Assembly (NCBI RefSeq): GCF_029227915.1
Contig: NC_079875.1
Span: 1,240,001-1,304,000 of the forward strand
Direction: 5' to 3'
Length of the DNA stretch: 64,000 nt
Origin: Hydractinia symbiolongicarpus
Lineage: Eukaryota; Cnidaria; Hydrozoa; Anthoathecata; Hydractiniidae
Positions 37,425-50,160 of the stretch are shown here, one piece after another (the stretch's first letter is position 1; each line of letters opens with the position of its first letter). The translations under genes were made by a program, and so were the position numbers. Below the pieces are notes generated by a model. It did no database searches. It was not told the origin of the DNA and saw only the letters and a program-made list of their open reading frames with translations.

Positions 37425-40015
37425 ACGGGCCGAGTCCGGGATTTACGGGAAATCGCAGGTTTTCGTTTGCCGGCGATTAAACTTCTTTTATTCAGCGTCT
37501 CATCAAAAATGAAAACATTTTTAAAAACTACAAGTCTCATGGGCTTTAGTGGTGAAATAATAATTTAAAAAATCGTTTGGGAAATGAGTTTACTCCCTGG
37601 GTACTTTCTTTGTATACTTTTGACTATACGGGCCGAGTCCGGGATTTACGGGAAATCGCAGGTTTTCGTTTGCCGGCGATTAAACTTCTTTTATTCAGCG
37701 TCTCATCAAAAATGAAAACATTTTTGAAAACTACAAGTCTCATGCGTTTTAGTGGTGAAAAAATAATTTAAAAAATCATTCGGGAAATGAGTTTACACCC
37801 TGGGTACCCTCTTTGTATACTTTTGACTATACGGGCCGAGTCCGGGATTTACGGGAAATCGCAGGTTTTCGTTTGCCGGCGATTAAACTTCTTTTATTCA
37901 GCGTCTCATCAAAAATGAAAACATTTTTGAAAACTACAAGTCTCATGCGTTTTAGTGGTGAAAAAATAATTTAAAAATTCGTTAGGGAAATGAGTTTACT
38001 CACTGGGTACTTTCCTTGTATACTTTTGACTATACGGGTCGAGACCGGGGGTTACGGGAAATTGCGGGTTTTCGTTTGCCGGCGATTAAACTTCTTTTAA
38101 TCAGCGTGTCATCAAAAATGAAAACATTTTCGAAAACTACAAGTCTCATGCGTTTTAGTGGTGAAAAAATAATTTAAAAAATCGTTCGGGAAATGTGTTT
38201 ACACCCTGGGTGCTTCCTTTGTATACTTTTGACTATACGGGCCAAGTCCAAGATTTACGGGAAATCGCAGGTTTTCGTTTGCCGGCGATTAAACTTCTTT
38301 TATTCAGCGTCTCATCAAAAATGAAAATATTTTTGAAAACTACAAGTCTCATACGTTTTAGTGGTGAAAAAATAATTTAAAAATTCGTTCTGGAAATGAG
38401 TTTACTCACTGGGTACTTTCCTTGTATACTTTTAACTATACGGGCCGAGTCCGGGATTTACAGGAAATCGCAGGTTTTCGTTTGCCGGCGAGTAAACTTC
38501 TTTTATTCAGCGTCTCATTAAAAATGAAAACATTTGTGAAAACTACAAGTCTCATGCGTTTTAGTGGTGAATAAATAATTTAAAAAATCGTTCGGGAAAT
38601 GTGTTTACACCCTGGGTGCTTCCTTTGTATACTTTTGACTATACGGGCCGAGTCCAAGATTTACGGGAAATCGCAGGTTTTCGTTTGCCGGCGATTAAAC
38701 TTCTTTTATTCAGCGTCTCATCAAAAATGAAAACATTTTTGAAAACTACAAGTCTCATACGTTTTAGTGGTGAAAAAATAATTTAAAAATTCGTTCTGGA
38801 AATGAGTTTACTCACTGGGTACTTTCCTTGTATACTTTTAACTATACGGGCCGAGTCCGGGATTTACGGGAAATCGCAGGTTTTCGTTTGCCGGCAAGTA
38901 AACTTCTTTTATTCAGCGTCTCATCAAAAATGAAAACATTTGTGAAAACCACAAGTCTCATACGTTTTAGTGGTGAAAAAATAATTTAAAAATTCGTTCT
39001 GGAAATGAGTTTACTCACTGGGTACATTCCTTGTATACTTTTAACTATACGGGCCGAGTCCGGGATTTACGGGAAATCGCAGGTTTTCGTTTGCCGGCGA
39101 TTAAACTTCTTTTATTCAGCGTCTCATCAAAAATGAAAACATTTTTAAAAACTACAAGTCTCATGGGCTTTAGTGGTGAAATAATAATTTAAAAAATCGT
39201 TTGGGAAATGAGTTTACTCCCTGGGTACTTTCTTTGTATACTTTTGACTATACGGGCTTAGTCCAGGATTTACGGGAAATTGCGGGTTTTCGTTTGCCGG
39301 CGATTAAACTTCTTTTATTCAGCGTCTCATCAAAAATGAAAACATTTTTGAAAACTACAAGTCTCATGCGTTTTAGTGGTGAAAAAATAAATTAAAAAAT
39401 CGTTCTGGAAATGAGTTTACTCACAGGGTACTTTCTTTGTATACATTCGACTATACGGCCAAGCCCGGGATTTACGGGAAATCGCGGGTTTTCGTTTGCC
39501 GGCTTATTAAACCTCTTTCATTAAGCGTCTCATCAAAAATGAAAAAATTTTTGAAAACTACAAGTCTCATGCGTTTTAGTGGTGAAAAGATAATTGAAAA
39601 AATCGTTTCGGAAATGAGTTTACTCACAGGGTACTTTCTTTGTATACATTCGACTATACGGGCCAAGCCCGGGATTTACGGGAAATCGCGGGTTTTCGTT
39701 TGCCGGCGATTAAACAACTTTCATTAAGCGTCTCATCAAAAATGAAAACATTTCTGAAAACTACAAGTCTCATGCGTTTTATTGGTGAAAATTAATTTAA
39801 AAAATCGTTCGGGAAATGAGTTTACTCCCTGGGTACTTTCTTTGTATACTTTTGACTATACGGGCCGAGTCCGGGATTTACGGGAAGTCGCGGGTTTTCG
39901 TTTGCCGGCAATTAAACTTCTTTTATTCAGCGTCTCATCAAAAATGAAAACATTTTTAAAAACTACAAGTCTCATGGGCTTTAGTGGTGAAATAATAATT
40001 TAAAAAATCGTTCGG

Positions 40016-42453
40016 GAAATGAGTTTACACCCCGGGTACTTTCTTTGTATACTTTTGACTATACGAGCCGAGTCCGGGATTTACGGGAAATCGCAGGTTT
40101 TCGTTTGCCGGCGATTAAACTTCTTTTATTCAGCGTCTCATCAAAAATGAAAACATTTTTGAAAACTACAAGTCTCATGCGTTTTAGTGGTGAAAAAATA
40201 ATTTAAAAAATCGTTCGGGAAATGAGTTTACTCACAGGGTACTCTCTTTGTATACTTTTGACTATACGGGCCGAGTCCGGGAATTAGGGGAAATCGCAGG
40301 TTTTCGTTTGCCGGCGATTAAACTTCTTTTATTCAGCGTCTCATCAAAAATGAAAACATTTTTAAAAACTACAAGTCTCATGGGCTTTAGTGGTGAAATA
40401 ATAATTTAAAAAATCTTTTGGGAAATGAGTTTACTCCCTGGGTACTTTCTTTGTATACTTTTGACTATACGTGCCGAGTACGGGATTTACGGGAAATCGC
40501 AGGTTTTCGTTTGCCGGCGATTAAACTTCTTTTATTCAGCGTGTCATCAAAAATGAAAACATTTTTGAAAACTACAAGTCTCATGCGTTTTAGTGGTGAA
40601 AAAATAATTTAAAAATTCGTTCTGGAAATGAGTTTACTCACTGGGTACTTTCCTTGTATACTTTTAACTATACGGGCCGAGTCCGGGATTTACGGGAAAT
40701 CGCAGGTTTTCGTTTGCCGGCTATTAAACTTCTTTTATTCAGCGTCTCATCAAAAATGAAAACATTTTTAAAAACTACAAGTCTCATGGGCTTTAGTGGT
40801 GAAATAATAATTTAAAAAATCGTTTGGGAAATGAGTTTACTCCCTGGGTACTTTCTTTGTATACTTTTGACTATACGGGCCGAGTCCAGGATTTACGTGA
40901 AATTGCGGGTTTTCGTTTGCCGGCGATTAAACTTTTTTTATTCAGCGTCTCATCAAAAATGAAAACATTTTTGAAAACTACAAGTCTCATGCGTTTTAGT
41001 GGTGAAAAAATAAATTAAAAAATCGTTCTGGAAATGAGTTTACTCACAGGGTACTTTCTTTGTATACATTCGACTATACGGGCCAAGCCCGGGATTTACG
41101 GGAAATCGCGGGTTTTCGTTTGCCGACGATTAAACCTCTTTCATTTAGCGTCTCATCAAAAATGAAAAATTTTTTGAAAACTACAAGTCTCATGCGTTTT
41201 AGTGGTGAAAAGATAATTGAAAAAATCGTTTCGGAAATGAGTTTACACCCCGGGTACTTTCTTTGTATACTTTTGACTATACGAGCCGAGTCCGGGATTT
41301 ACGGGAAATCGCAGGTTTTCGTTTGCCGGCGATTAAACTTCTTTTATTCAGCGTCTCATCAAAAATGAAAACATTTTTGAAAACTACAAGTCTCATGCGT
41401 TTTAGTGGTGAAAAAATAATTTAAAAAATCGTTCGGGAAATGAGTTTACTCACAGGGTACTCTCTTTGTATACTTTTGACTATACGGGCCGAGTCCGGGA
41501 ATTACGGGAAATCGCAGGTTTTCGTTTGCCGGCGATTAAACTTCTTTTATTCAGCGTCTCATCAAAAATGAAAACATTTTTAAAAACTACAAGTCTCATG
41601 GGCTTTAGTGGTGAAATAATAATTTAAAAAATCTTTTGGGAAATGAGTTTACTCCCTGGGTACTTTCTTTGTATACTTTTGACTATACGTGCCGAGTACG
41701 GGATTTACGGGAAATCGCAGGTTTTCGTTTGCCGGCGATTAAACTTCTTTTATTCAGCGTGTCATCAAAAATGAAAACATTTTTGAAAACTACAAGTCTC
41801 ATGCGTTTTAGTGGTGAAAAAATAATTTAAAAATTCGTTCTGGAAATGAGTTTACTCACTGGGTACTTTCCTTGTATACTTTTAACTATACGGGCCGAGT
41901 CCGGGATTTACGGGAAATCGCAGGTTTTCGTTTGCCGGCTATTAAACTTCTTTTATTCAGCGTCTCATCAAAAATGAAAACATTTTTTTAAAAACTACAA
42001 GTCTCATGGGCTTTAGTGGTGAAATAATAATTTAAAAAATCGTTTGGGAAATGAGTTTACTCCCTGGGTACTTTCTTTGTATACTTTTGACTATACGGGC
42101 CGAGTCCAGGATTTACGTGAAATTGCGGGTTTTCGTTTGCCGGCGATTAAACTTTTTTTATTCAGCGTCTCATCAAAAATGAAAACATTTTTGAAAACTA
42201 CAAGTCTCATGCGTTTTAGTGGTGAAAAAATAAATTAAAAAATCGTTCTGGAAATGAGTTTACTCACAGGGTACTTTCTTTGTATACATTCGACTATACG
42301 GGCCAAGCCCGGGATTTACGGGAAATCGCGGGTTTTCGTTTGCCGACGATTAAACCTCTTTCATTTAGCGTCTCATCAAAAATGAAAAATTTTTTGAAAA
42401 CTACAAGTCTCATGCGTTTTAGTGGTGAAAAGATAATTGAAAAAATCGTTTCG
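40016..42453 (+). repeat. Tandem 6-mer (1218-bp) duplication in B' domain
   Basis: Copies 40016-41233 and 41234-42453 match at offset 1218, then 1220 after a 2-bp T expansion near 41990. The junction near 41234 is chimeric: ATTGAAAAAATCGTTTCGG of a class Y unit is followed by TTTACACCCCGGGTAC of a class X unit. At the end of copy 2 the class Y unit continues normally with TTTACTCACAGGG. The crossover falls in the shared GGAAATGAGTTTAC. Confidence 0.87.
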
Positions 42454-43221
42454 GAAATGAGTTTACTCACAGGGTACTTTCTTTGTATACATTCGACTAT
42501 ACGGGCCAAGCCCGGGATTTACGGGAAATCGCGGGTTTTCGTTTGCCGGCGATTAAACAACTTTCATTAAGCGTCTCATCAAAAATGAAAACATTTCTGA
42601 AAACTACAAGTCTCATGCGTTTTATTGGTGAAAATTAATTTAAAAAATCGTTCGGGAAATGAGTTTACTCCCTGGGTACTTTCTTTGTATACTTTTGACT
42701 ATACGGGCCGAGTCCGGGATTTACGGGAAATCGCGGGTTTTCGTTTGCCGGCAATTAAACTTCTTTTATTCAGCGTCTCATCAAAAATGAAAACATTTTT
42801 AAAAACTACAAGTCTCATGGGCTTTAGTGGTGAAATAATAATTTAAAAAATCGTTCGGGAAATGAGTTTACACCCCGGGTACTTTCTTTGTATACTTTTG
42901 ACTATACGGGCCGAGTCCGGGATTTACGGGAAATCGCAGGTTTTCGTTTGCCGGCTATTAAACTTCTTTTATTCAGCGTCTCATCAAAAATGAAAACATT
43001 TTTGAAAACTACAAGTCTCATACGTTTTAGTGGTGAAAAAATAATTTAAAAAATTCGTTCCGGAAATGAGTTTACTCACTGGGTACTTTCCTTGCATACT
43101 TTTGACTATACGGGCCGAGTCCGGGATTTACGGGAAATCCCGAGTTTTCGTTTGCCGGCGATTAAACTTCTTTTATTCAGCGTCTCATCAAAAATGAAAA
43201 CATTTCTGAAAACTACAAGTC

Positions 43222-44843
43222 TCATGCGTTTCAGTGGTGAAAAAATAATTTAAAAAATCGTTCGGGAAATGAGTTTACACCCTGGGTACTTTCTTTGTAT
43301 ACTTTTGACTATACGGGCCGAGTCGGGGATTTACGGGAAATCGCAGGTTTTCGTTTGCAGGCGATTAAACTTCTTTTATTCAGCGTCTCATCAAAAATGA
43401 AAACATTTTTGAAAACAACAAATCTCATGCGTTTTAGTGGTGAAAAAATAATTTAAAACATCGTTCGGGAAATGAGTTTACACCCTGGGTACTCTCTTTG
43501 AAAACTTTTGACTATACGGGCCGAGTCCGGGAATTACGGGAAATCGCAGGTTTTCGTTTGCCGGCGATTAAACTTCTTTTATTCAGCGTCTCATCAAAAA
43601 TGAAAACATTTTTGAAAACTACAAGTCTCATGCGTTTTAGTGGTGAAAAAATAATTTAAAAATTCGTTAGGGAAATGAGTTTACTCACTGGGTACTTTCT
43701 TTGTATACTTTTGACTATACGGGCCGAGACCGGGATTTACGGGAAATTGCGGGTTTTCGTTTGCCGGCGATTAAACTTCTTTTATTCAGCGTCTCATCAA
43801 AAATGAAAACATTTTTAAAAACTAAAAGTCTCATGGGATTTAGTGGTGAAATAATAATTTAAAAAATCGTTCGGGAAATGAGTTTACACCCTGGGTACTT
43901 TTTTGTATACTTTTGACTATGCGGGCCGAGTCCGGGGTTTACGGGAATAGGCGGGTTTTCGTTTGCCGGCGATTAAACTTCTTTTATTTAGCGTCTCATC
44001 AAAAATGAAAACATTTTTGAAAACTACAAGTCTCATGCGTTTCAGTGGTGAAAAAATAATTTAAAAAATCGTTCGGGAAATGAGTTTACACCCTGGGTAC
44101 TTTCTTTGTATACTTTTGACTATACGGGCCGAGTCGGGGATTTACGGGAAATCGCAGGTTTTCGTTTGCAGGCGATTAAACTTCTTTTATTCAGCGTCTC
44201 ATCAAAAATGAAAACATTTTTGAAAACAACAAATCTCATGCGTTTTAGTGGTGAAAAAATAATTTAAAACATCGTTCGGGAAATGAGTTTACACCCTGGG
44301 TACTCTCTTTGAAAACTTTTGACTATACGGGCCGAGTCCGGGAATTACGGGAAATCGCAGGTTTTCGTTTGCCGGCGATTAAACTTCTTTTATTCAGCGT
44401 CTCATCAAAAATGAAAACATTTTTGAAAACTACAAGTCTCATGCGTTTTAGTGGTGAAAAAATAATTTAAAAATTCGTTAGGGAAATGAGTTTACTCACT
44501 GGGTACTTTCTTTGTATACTTTTGACTATACGGGCCGAGACCGGGATTTACGGGAAATTGCGGGTTTTCGTTTGCCGGCGATTAAACTTCTTTTATTCAG
44601 CGTCTCATCAAAAATGAAAACATTTTTAAAAACTAAAAGTCTCATGGGATTTAGTGGTGAAATAATAATTTAAAAAATCGTTCGGGAAATGAGTTTACAC
44701 CCTGGGTACTTTTTTGTATACTTTTGACTATGCGGGCCGAGTCCGGGGTTTACGGGAATAGGCGGGTTTTCGTTTGCCGGCGATTAAACTTCTTTTATTT
44801 AGCGTCTCATCAAAAATGAAAACATTTTTGAAAACTACAAGTC
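43222..44843 (+). repeat. Tandem 4-mer (811-bp) duplication in C' domain
   Basis: Copies about 43222-44032 and 44033-44843 match at offset 811 (four monomers less one base; each has the short GTACTTTTTTGTATAC). Private marks shared by both are GCGTTTCAGTGG near 43227 and 44038, GAGTCGGGGATT near 43320 and 44131, ACAACAAATCTCATGCG near 43415 and 44226, and CTTTGAAAACTTTTGAC near 43496 and 44307. The block corresponds to the C domain at 20.0-20.85 kb. Confidence 0.87.
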
Positions 44844-47800
44844 TCAAGCGTTTTAGTGGTGAAAAGATAATTTAAAAAATCGTTTTGGAAATGAGTTTAC
44901 TAGCAGGGTACTTTCTTTGTAAACATTCGACTATACGGGCCAAGCCCGGGATTTACGGGAAATCGCGGGTTTTCGTTTGCCGGCGATTAAACCGCTTTCA
45001 TTAAGCGTCTCATCAAAAATGAAAACATTTCTGAAAACTACAAGTCTCATGCGTTTTAGTGGTGAAAAAATAATTTAAAAATTCGTTCCGGAAATGAGTT
45101 TACTCACTGGGTACTTTCCTTGCATACTTTTGACTATACGGGCCGAGTCCGGGATTTACGGGAAATCGCGAGTTTTCGTTTGCCGGCGATTAAACTTCTT
45201 TTATTCAGTGTCTCATCAAAAATGAAACCATTTTTAAAAACTACAAGTCTCATGGGCTTTAGTGGTAAAATAATAATTTAAAAAATCGTTTGGGAAATGA
45301 GTTTACTCCCTGGGTACTTTCTTTCTATAATTTTGACTATACGGGCCGAGTCCGGGATTTACGGGAAGTCGCAGGTTTTCGTTTGCAGGCGATTAAACTT
45401 CTTTTATTCAGCGTCTCATCAAAAATGAAAACATTTTTGAAAACTACAAGTCTCATGCGCTTTAGTGGTGAAAAAATAATTTAAAAAATCGTTCGGGAAA
45501 TGAGTTTACACCCTGGGTACTCTCTTTGTATACTTTTGGCTATACGGGCCGAGTCCGGGAATTACGGGAAATCGCAGGTTTTCGTTTGCCGGCGATTAAA
45601 CTTCTTTTATTCAGCGTCTCATCAAAAATGAAAACATTTTTGAAAACTACAAGTCTCATGCGTTTTAGTGGTGAAAAAATAATTTAAAAAATCGTTCGGG
45701 AAATGAGTTTACAACCTGGGTACCCTCTTTGTATACTTTTGACTATACGGGCCGAGTCCGGGATTTTCAGGAAATCGCAGGTTTTCGTTTGCCGGCGATT
45801 AAACTTCTTTTATTCAGCGTCTCATCAAAAATGAAAACCTTTTTAAAAACTACAAGTCTCATGGGCTTTAGTGGTGAAATAATAATTTAAAAAATCGTTT
45901 GGGAAATGAGTTTACTCCCTGGGTACTTTCTTTGTATACTTTTGACTATACGGGCTTAGTCCAGGATTTACGGGAAATTGCGGGTTTTCGTTTGCCGGCG
46001 ATTAAACTTCTTTTATTCAGCGTCTCATCAAAAATGAAAACATTTTTGAAAACTACAAGTCTCATGGGCTTTAGTGGTGAAAAAATAATTTAAAAATTCG
46101 TTCCGGAAATGAGTTTACTCACTGGGTACTTTCCTTGCATACTTTTGACTATACGGGCCGAGTCCGGGATTTACGGGAAATCGCGAGTTTTCGTTTGCCG
46201 GCGATTAAACTTCTTTTATTCAGCGTCTCATCAAAAATGAAAACATTTTTGAAAACTACAAGTCTCATGCGCTTTAGTGGTGAAAAAATAATTTAAAAAA
46301 TCGTTCGGGAAATGAGTTTACACCCTGGGTACTCTCTTTGTATACTTTTGACTATACGGGCCGAGTTTGGGAATTACGGGAAATCGCAGGTTTTCGTTTG
46401 CCGGCGATTAAACTTCTTTTATTCAGCGTCTCATCAAAAATGAAAACATTTTTGAAAACTACAAGTCTCATGCGTTTTAGTGGTGAAAAAATAATTTAAA
46501 AAATCGTTCGGGAAATGAGTTTACAACCTGGGTACCCTCTTTGTATACTTTTGACTATACGGGCCGAGTCCGGGATTTACAGGAAATCGCAGGTTTTCGT
46601 TTGCCGGCGAATAAACTTCTTTTATTCAGCGTCTCATCAAAAATGAAAACATTTTTGAAAACTACAAGTCTCATGCGCTTTAGTGGTGAAAAAATAATTT
46701 AAAAAATCGTTCGGGAAATGAGTTTACACCCTGGGTACTCTCTTTGTATACTTTTGACTATACGGGCCGAGTCCGGGAATTACGGGAAATCGCAGGTTTT
46801 CGTTTGCCGGCGATTAAACTTCTTTTATTCAGCGTCTCATCAAAAATGAAAACATTTTTAAAAACTACAAGTCTCATGGGCTTTAGTGGTGAAATAATAA
46901 TTTAAAAAATCGTTTGGGAAATGAGTTTACTCCCTGGGTACTTTCTTTGTATACTTTTGACTATACGGGCTTAGTCCAGGATTTACGGGAAATTGCGGGT
47001 TTTCGTTTGCCGGCGATTAAACTTCTTTTATTCAGCGTCTCATCAAAAATGAAAACATTTTTGAAAACTACAAGTCTCATGCGTTTTAGTGGTGAAAAAA
47101 TAAATTAAAAAATCGTTCTGGAAATGATTTTACTCACAGGGTACTTTCTTTGTATACATTCGACTATACGGGCCAAGCCCGGGATTTACGGGAAATCGCG
47201 GGTTTTCGTTTGCCGGCGATTAAACCTCTTTCATTAAGCGTCTTATCAAAAATGAAAAAATTTTTGAAAACTACAAGTCTCATGCGTTTTAGTGGTGAAA
47301 AGATAATTGAAAAAATCGTTTCGGAAATGAGTTTACTCACAGGGTACTTTCTTTGTATACATTCGACTATACGGGCCAAGCCCGGGATTTACGGGAAATC
47401 GCGGGTTTTCGTTTGCCGGCGATTAAACAACTTTCATTAAGCGTCTCATCAAAAATGAAAACATTTCTGAAAACTACAAGTCTCATGCGTTTTATTGGTG
47501 AAAATTAATTTAAAAAATCGTTCGGGAAATGAGTTTACTCCCTGGGTACTTTCTTTGTATACTTTTGACTATACGGGCCGAGTCCGGGATTTACGGGAAG
47601 TCGCGGGTTTTCGTTTGCCGGCAATTAAACTTCTTTTATTCAGCGTCTCATCAAAAATGAAAACATTTTTAAAAACTACAAGTCTCATGCGTTTTAGTGG
47701 TGAAAAAATAATTTAAAAAATCGTTCGGGAAATGAGTTTACAACCTGGGTACCCTCTTTGTATACTTTTGACTATACGGGCCGAGTCCGGGATTTACAGG

Positions 47801-47909
47801 AAATCGCAGGTTTTCGTTTGCCGGCGATTAAACTTCTTTTATTCAGCGTCTCATCAAAAATGAAAACATTTTTAAAAACTACAAGTCTCATGGGCTTTAG
47901 TGGTGAAAT

Positions 47910-49130
47910 AATAATTTAAAAAATCGTTTGGGAAATGAGTTTACTCCCTGGGTACTTTCTTTGTATACTTTTGACTATACGGGCTTAGTCCAGGATTTAC
48001 GGGAAATTGCGGGTTTTCGTTTGCCGGCGATTAAACTTCTTTTATTCAGCGTCTCATCAAAAATGAAAACATTTTTGAAAACTACAAGTCTCATGGGCTT
48101 TAGTGGTGAAAAAATAATTTAAAAATTCGTTCCGGAAATGAGTTTACTCACTGGGTACTTTCCTTGCATACTTTTGACTATACGGGCCGAGTCCGGGATT
48201 TACGGGAAATCGCGAGTTTTCGTTTGCCGGCGATTAAACTTCTTTTATTCAGCGTCTCATCAAAAATGAAAACATTTTTGAAAACTACAAGTCTCATGCG
48301 CTTTAGTGGTGAAAAAATAATTTAAAAAATCGTTCGGGAAATGAGTTTACACCCTGGGTACTCTCTTTGTATACTTTTGACTATACGGGCCGAGTCCGGG
48401 AATTACGGGAAATCGCAGGTTTTCGTTTGCCGGCGATTAAACTTCTTTTATTCAGCGTCTCATCAAAAATGAAAACATTTTTGAAAACTACAAGTCTCAT
48501 GCGTTTTAGTGGTGAAATAATAATTTAAAAAATCGTTTGGGAAATGAGTTTACTCCCTGGGTACTTTCTTTGTATACTTTTGACTATACGGGCTTAGTCC
48601 AGGATTTACGGGAAATTGCGGGTTTTCGTTTGCCGGCGATTAAACTTCTTTTATTCAGCGTCTCATCAAAAATGAAAACATTTTTGAAAACTACAAGTCT
48701 CATGGGCTTTAGTGGTGAAAAAATAATTTAAAAATTCGTTCCGGAAATGAGTTTACTCACTGGGTACTTTCCTTGCATACTTTTGACTATACGGGCCGAG
48801 TCCGGGATTTACGGGAAATCGCGAGTTTTCGTTTGCCGGCGATTAAACTTCTTTTATTCAGCGTCTCATCAAAAATGAAAACATTTTTGAAAACTACAAG
48901 TCTCATGCGCTTTAGTGGTGAAAAAATAATTTAAAAAATCGTTCGGGAAATGAGTTTACACCCTGGGTACTCTCTTTGTATACTTTTGACTATACGGGCC
49001 GAGTCCGGGAATTACGGGAAATCGCAGGTTTTCGTTTGCCGGCGATTAAACTTCTTTTATTCAGCGTCTCATCAAAAATGAAAACATTTTTGAAAACTAC
49101 AAGTCTCATGCGTTTTAGTGGTGAAAAAAT
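47910..49130 (+). repeat. Tandem 3-mer (609-bp) duplication, left large copy only
   Basis: Units at 47928 and 48537 are repeats at offset 609, each with ACGGGCTTAGTCCAGG and then CATGGGCTTTAGTGG. The junction unit near 48500-48530 is a chimera that combines CATGCGTTTTAGTGG with GAAATAATAATTT. The right large copy has only one version (56655), so this duplication followed the 8-kb duplication, or one copy was lost afterwards. Confidence 0.83.
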
Positions 49131-50160
49131 AATTTAAAAAATCGTTCGGGAAATGAGTTTACAACCTGGGTACCCTCTTTGTATACTTTTGACTATACGG
49201 GCCGAGTCCGGGATTTACAGGAAATCGCAGGTTTTCGTTTGCCGGCGATTAAACTTCTTTTATTCAGCGTCTCATCACAAATGAAAACATTTTTGAAAAC
49301 TACAAGTCTCATGCTCTTTAGAGGTGAAAAAATAATTTAAAAAATCGTTCGGGAAATGAGTTTACACCCTGGGTACTCTCTTTGTATACTTTTGACTATA
49401 CGGGCCGAGTCCGGGAATTACGGGAAATCGCAGGTTTTCCTTTGCCGGCGATTAAACTTCTTTTATTCAGCGTCTCATCAAAAATGCAAACATTTTTAAA
49501 AACTACAAGTCTCATGGGCTTTAGTGGTGAAATAATAATTTAAAAAATCGTTTGGGAAATGAGTTTACTCCCTGGGTACTTTCTTTGTATACTTTTGACT
49601 ATACGGGCTTAGTCCAGGATTTACGGGAAATTGCGGGTTTTCGTTTGCCGGCGATTAAACTTCTTTTATTCAGCGTCTCATCAAAAATGAAAACATTTTT
49701 GAAAACTACAAGTCTCATGCGTTTTAGTGGTGAAAAAATAAATTAAAAAATCGTTCTGGAAATGATTTTACTCACAGGGTACTTTCTTTGTATACATTCG
49801 ACTATACGGGCCAAGCCCGGGATTTACGGGAAATCGCGGGTTTTCGTTTGCCGGCGATTAAACCTCTTTCATTAAGCGTCTTATCAAAAATGAAAAAATT
49901 TTTGAAAACTACAAGTCTCATGCGTTTTAGTGGTGAAAAAATAATTGAAAAAATCGTTTCGGAAATGAGTTTACTCACAGGGTACTTTCTTTGTATACAT
50001 TCGACTATACGGGCCGAGTCCGGGATTTACGGGAAGTCGCGGGTTTTCGTTTGCCGGCAATTAAACTTCTTTTATTCAGCGTCTCATCAAAAATGAAAAC
50101 ATTTTTAAAAACTACAAGTCTCATGGGCTTTAGTGGTGAAATAATAATTTAAAAAATCGT

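Larger units (their letters stand above)
37019..43221 (+). repeat. B' domain, second copy of B
   Basis: The order of variant units follows 15.0-19.7 kb at offsets of 22000, 22203, 21797 and then about 23017-23220 bp. Most offset changes are whole numbers of monomers. Two 2-mer (406-bp) duplications occur, at about 37171/37577 and 38186/38592. A small compensated pair of indels distinguishes a unit near 39457 (ACGGCCAAG, one base short) and 39503 (CCGGCTTATTAAACC, one base long). Confidence 0.78.
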
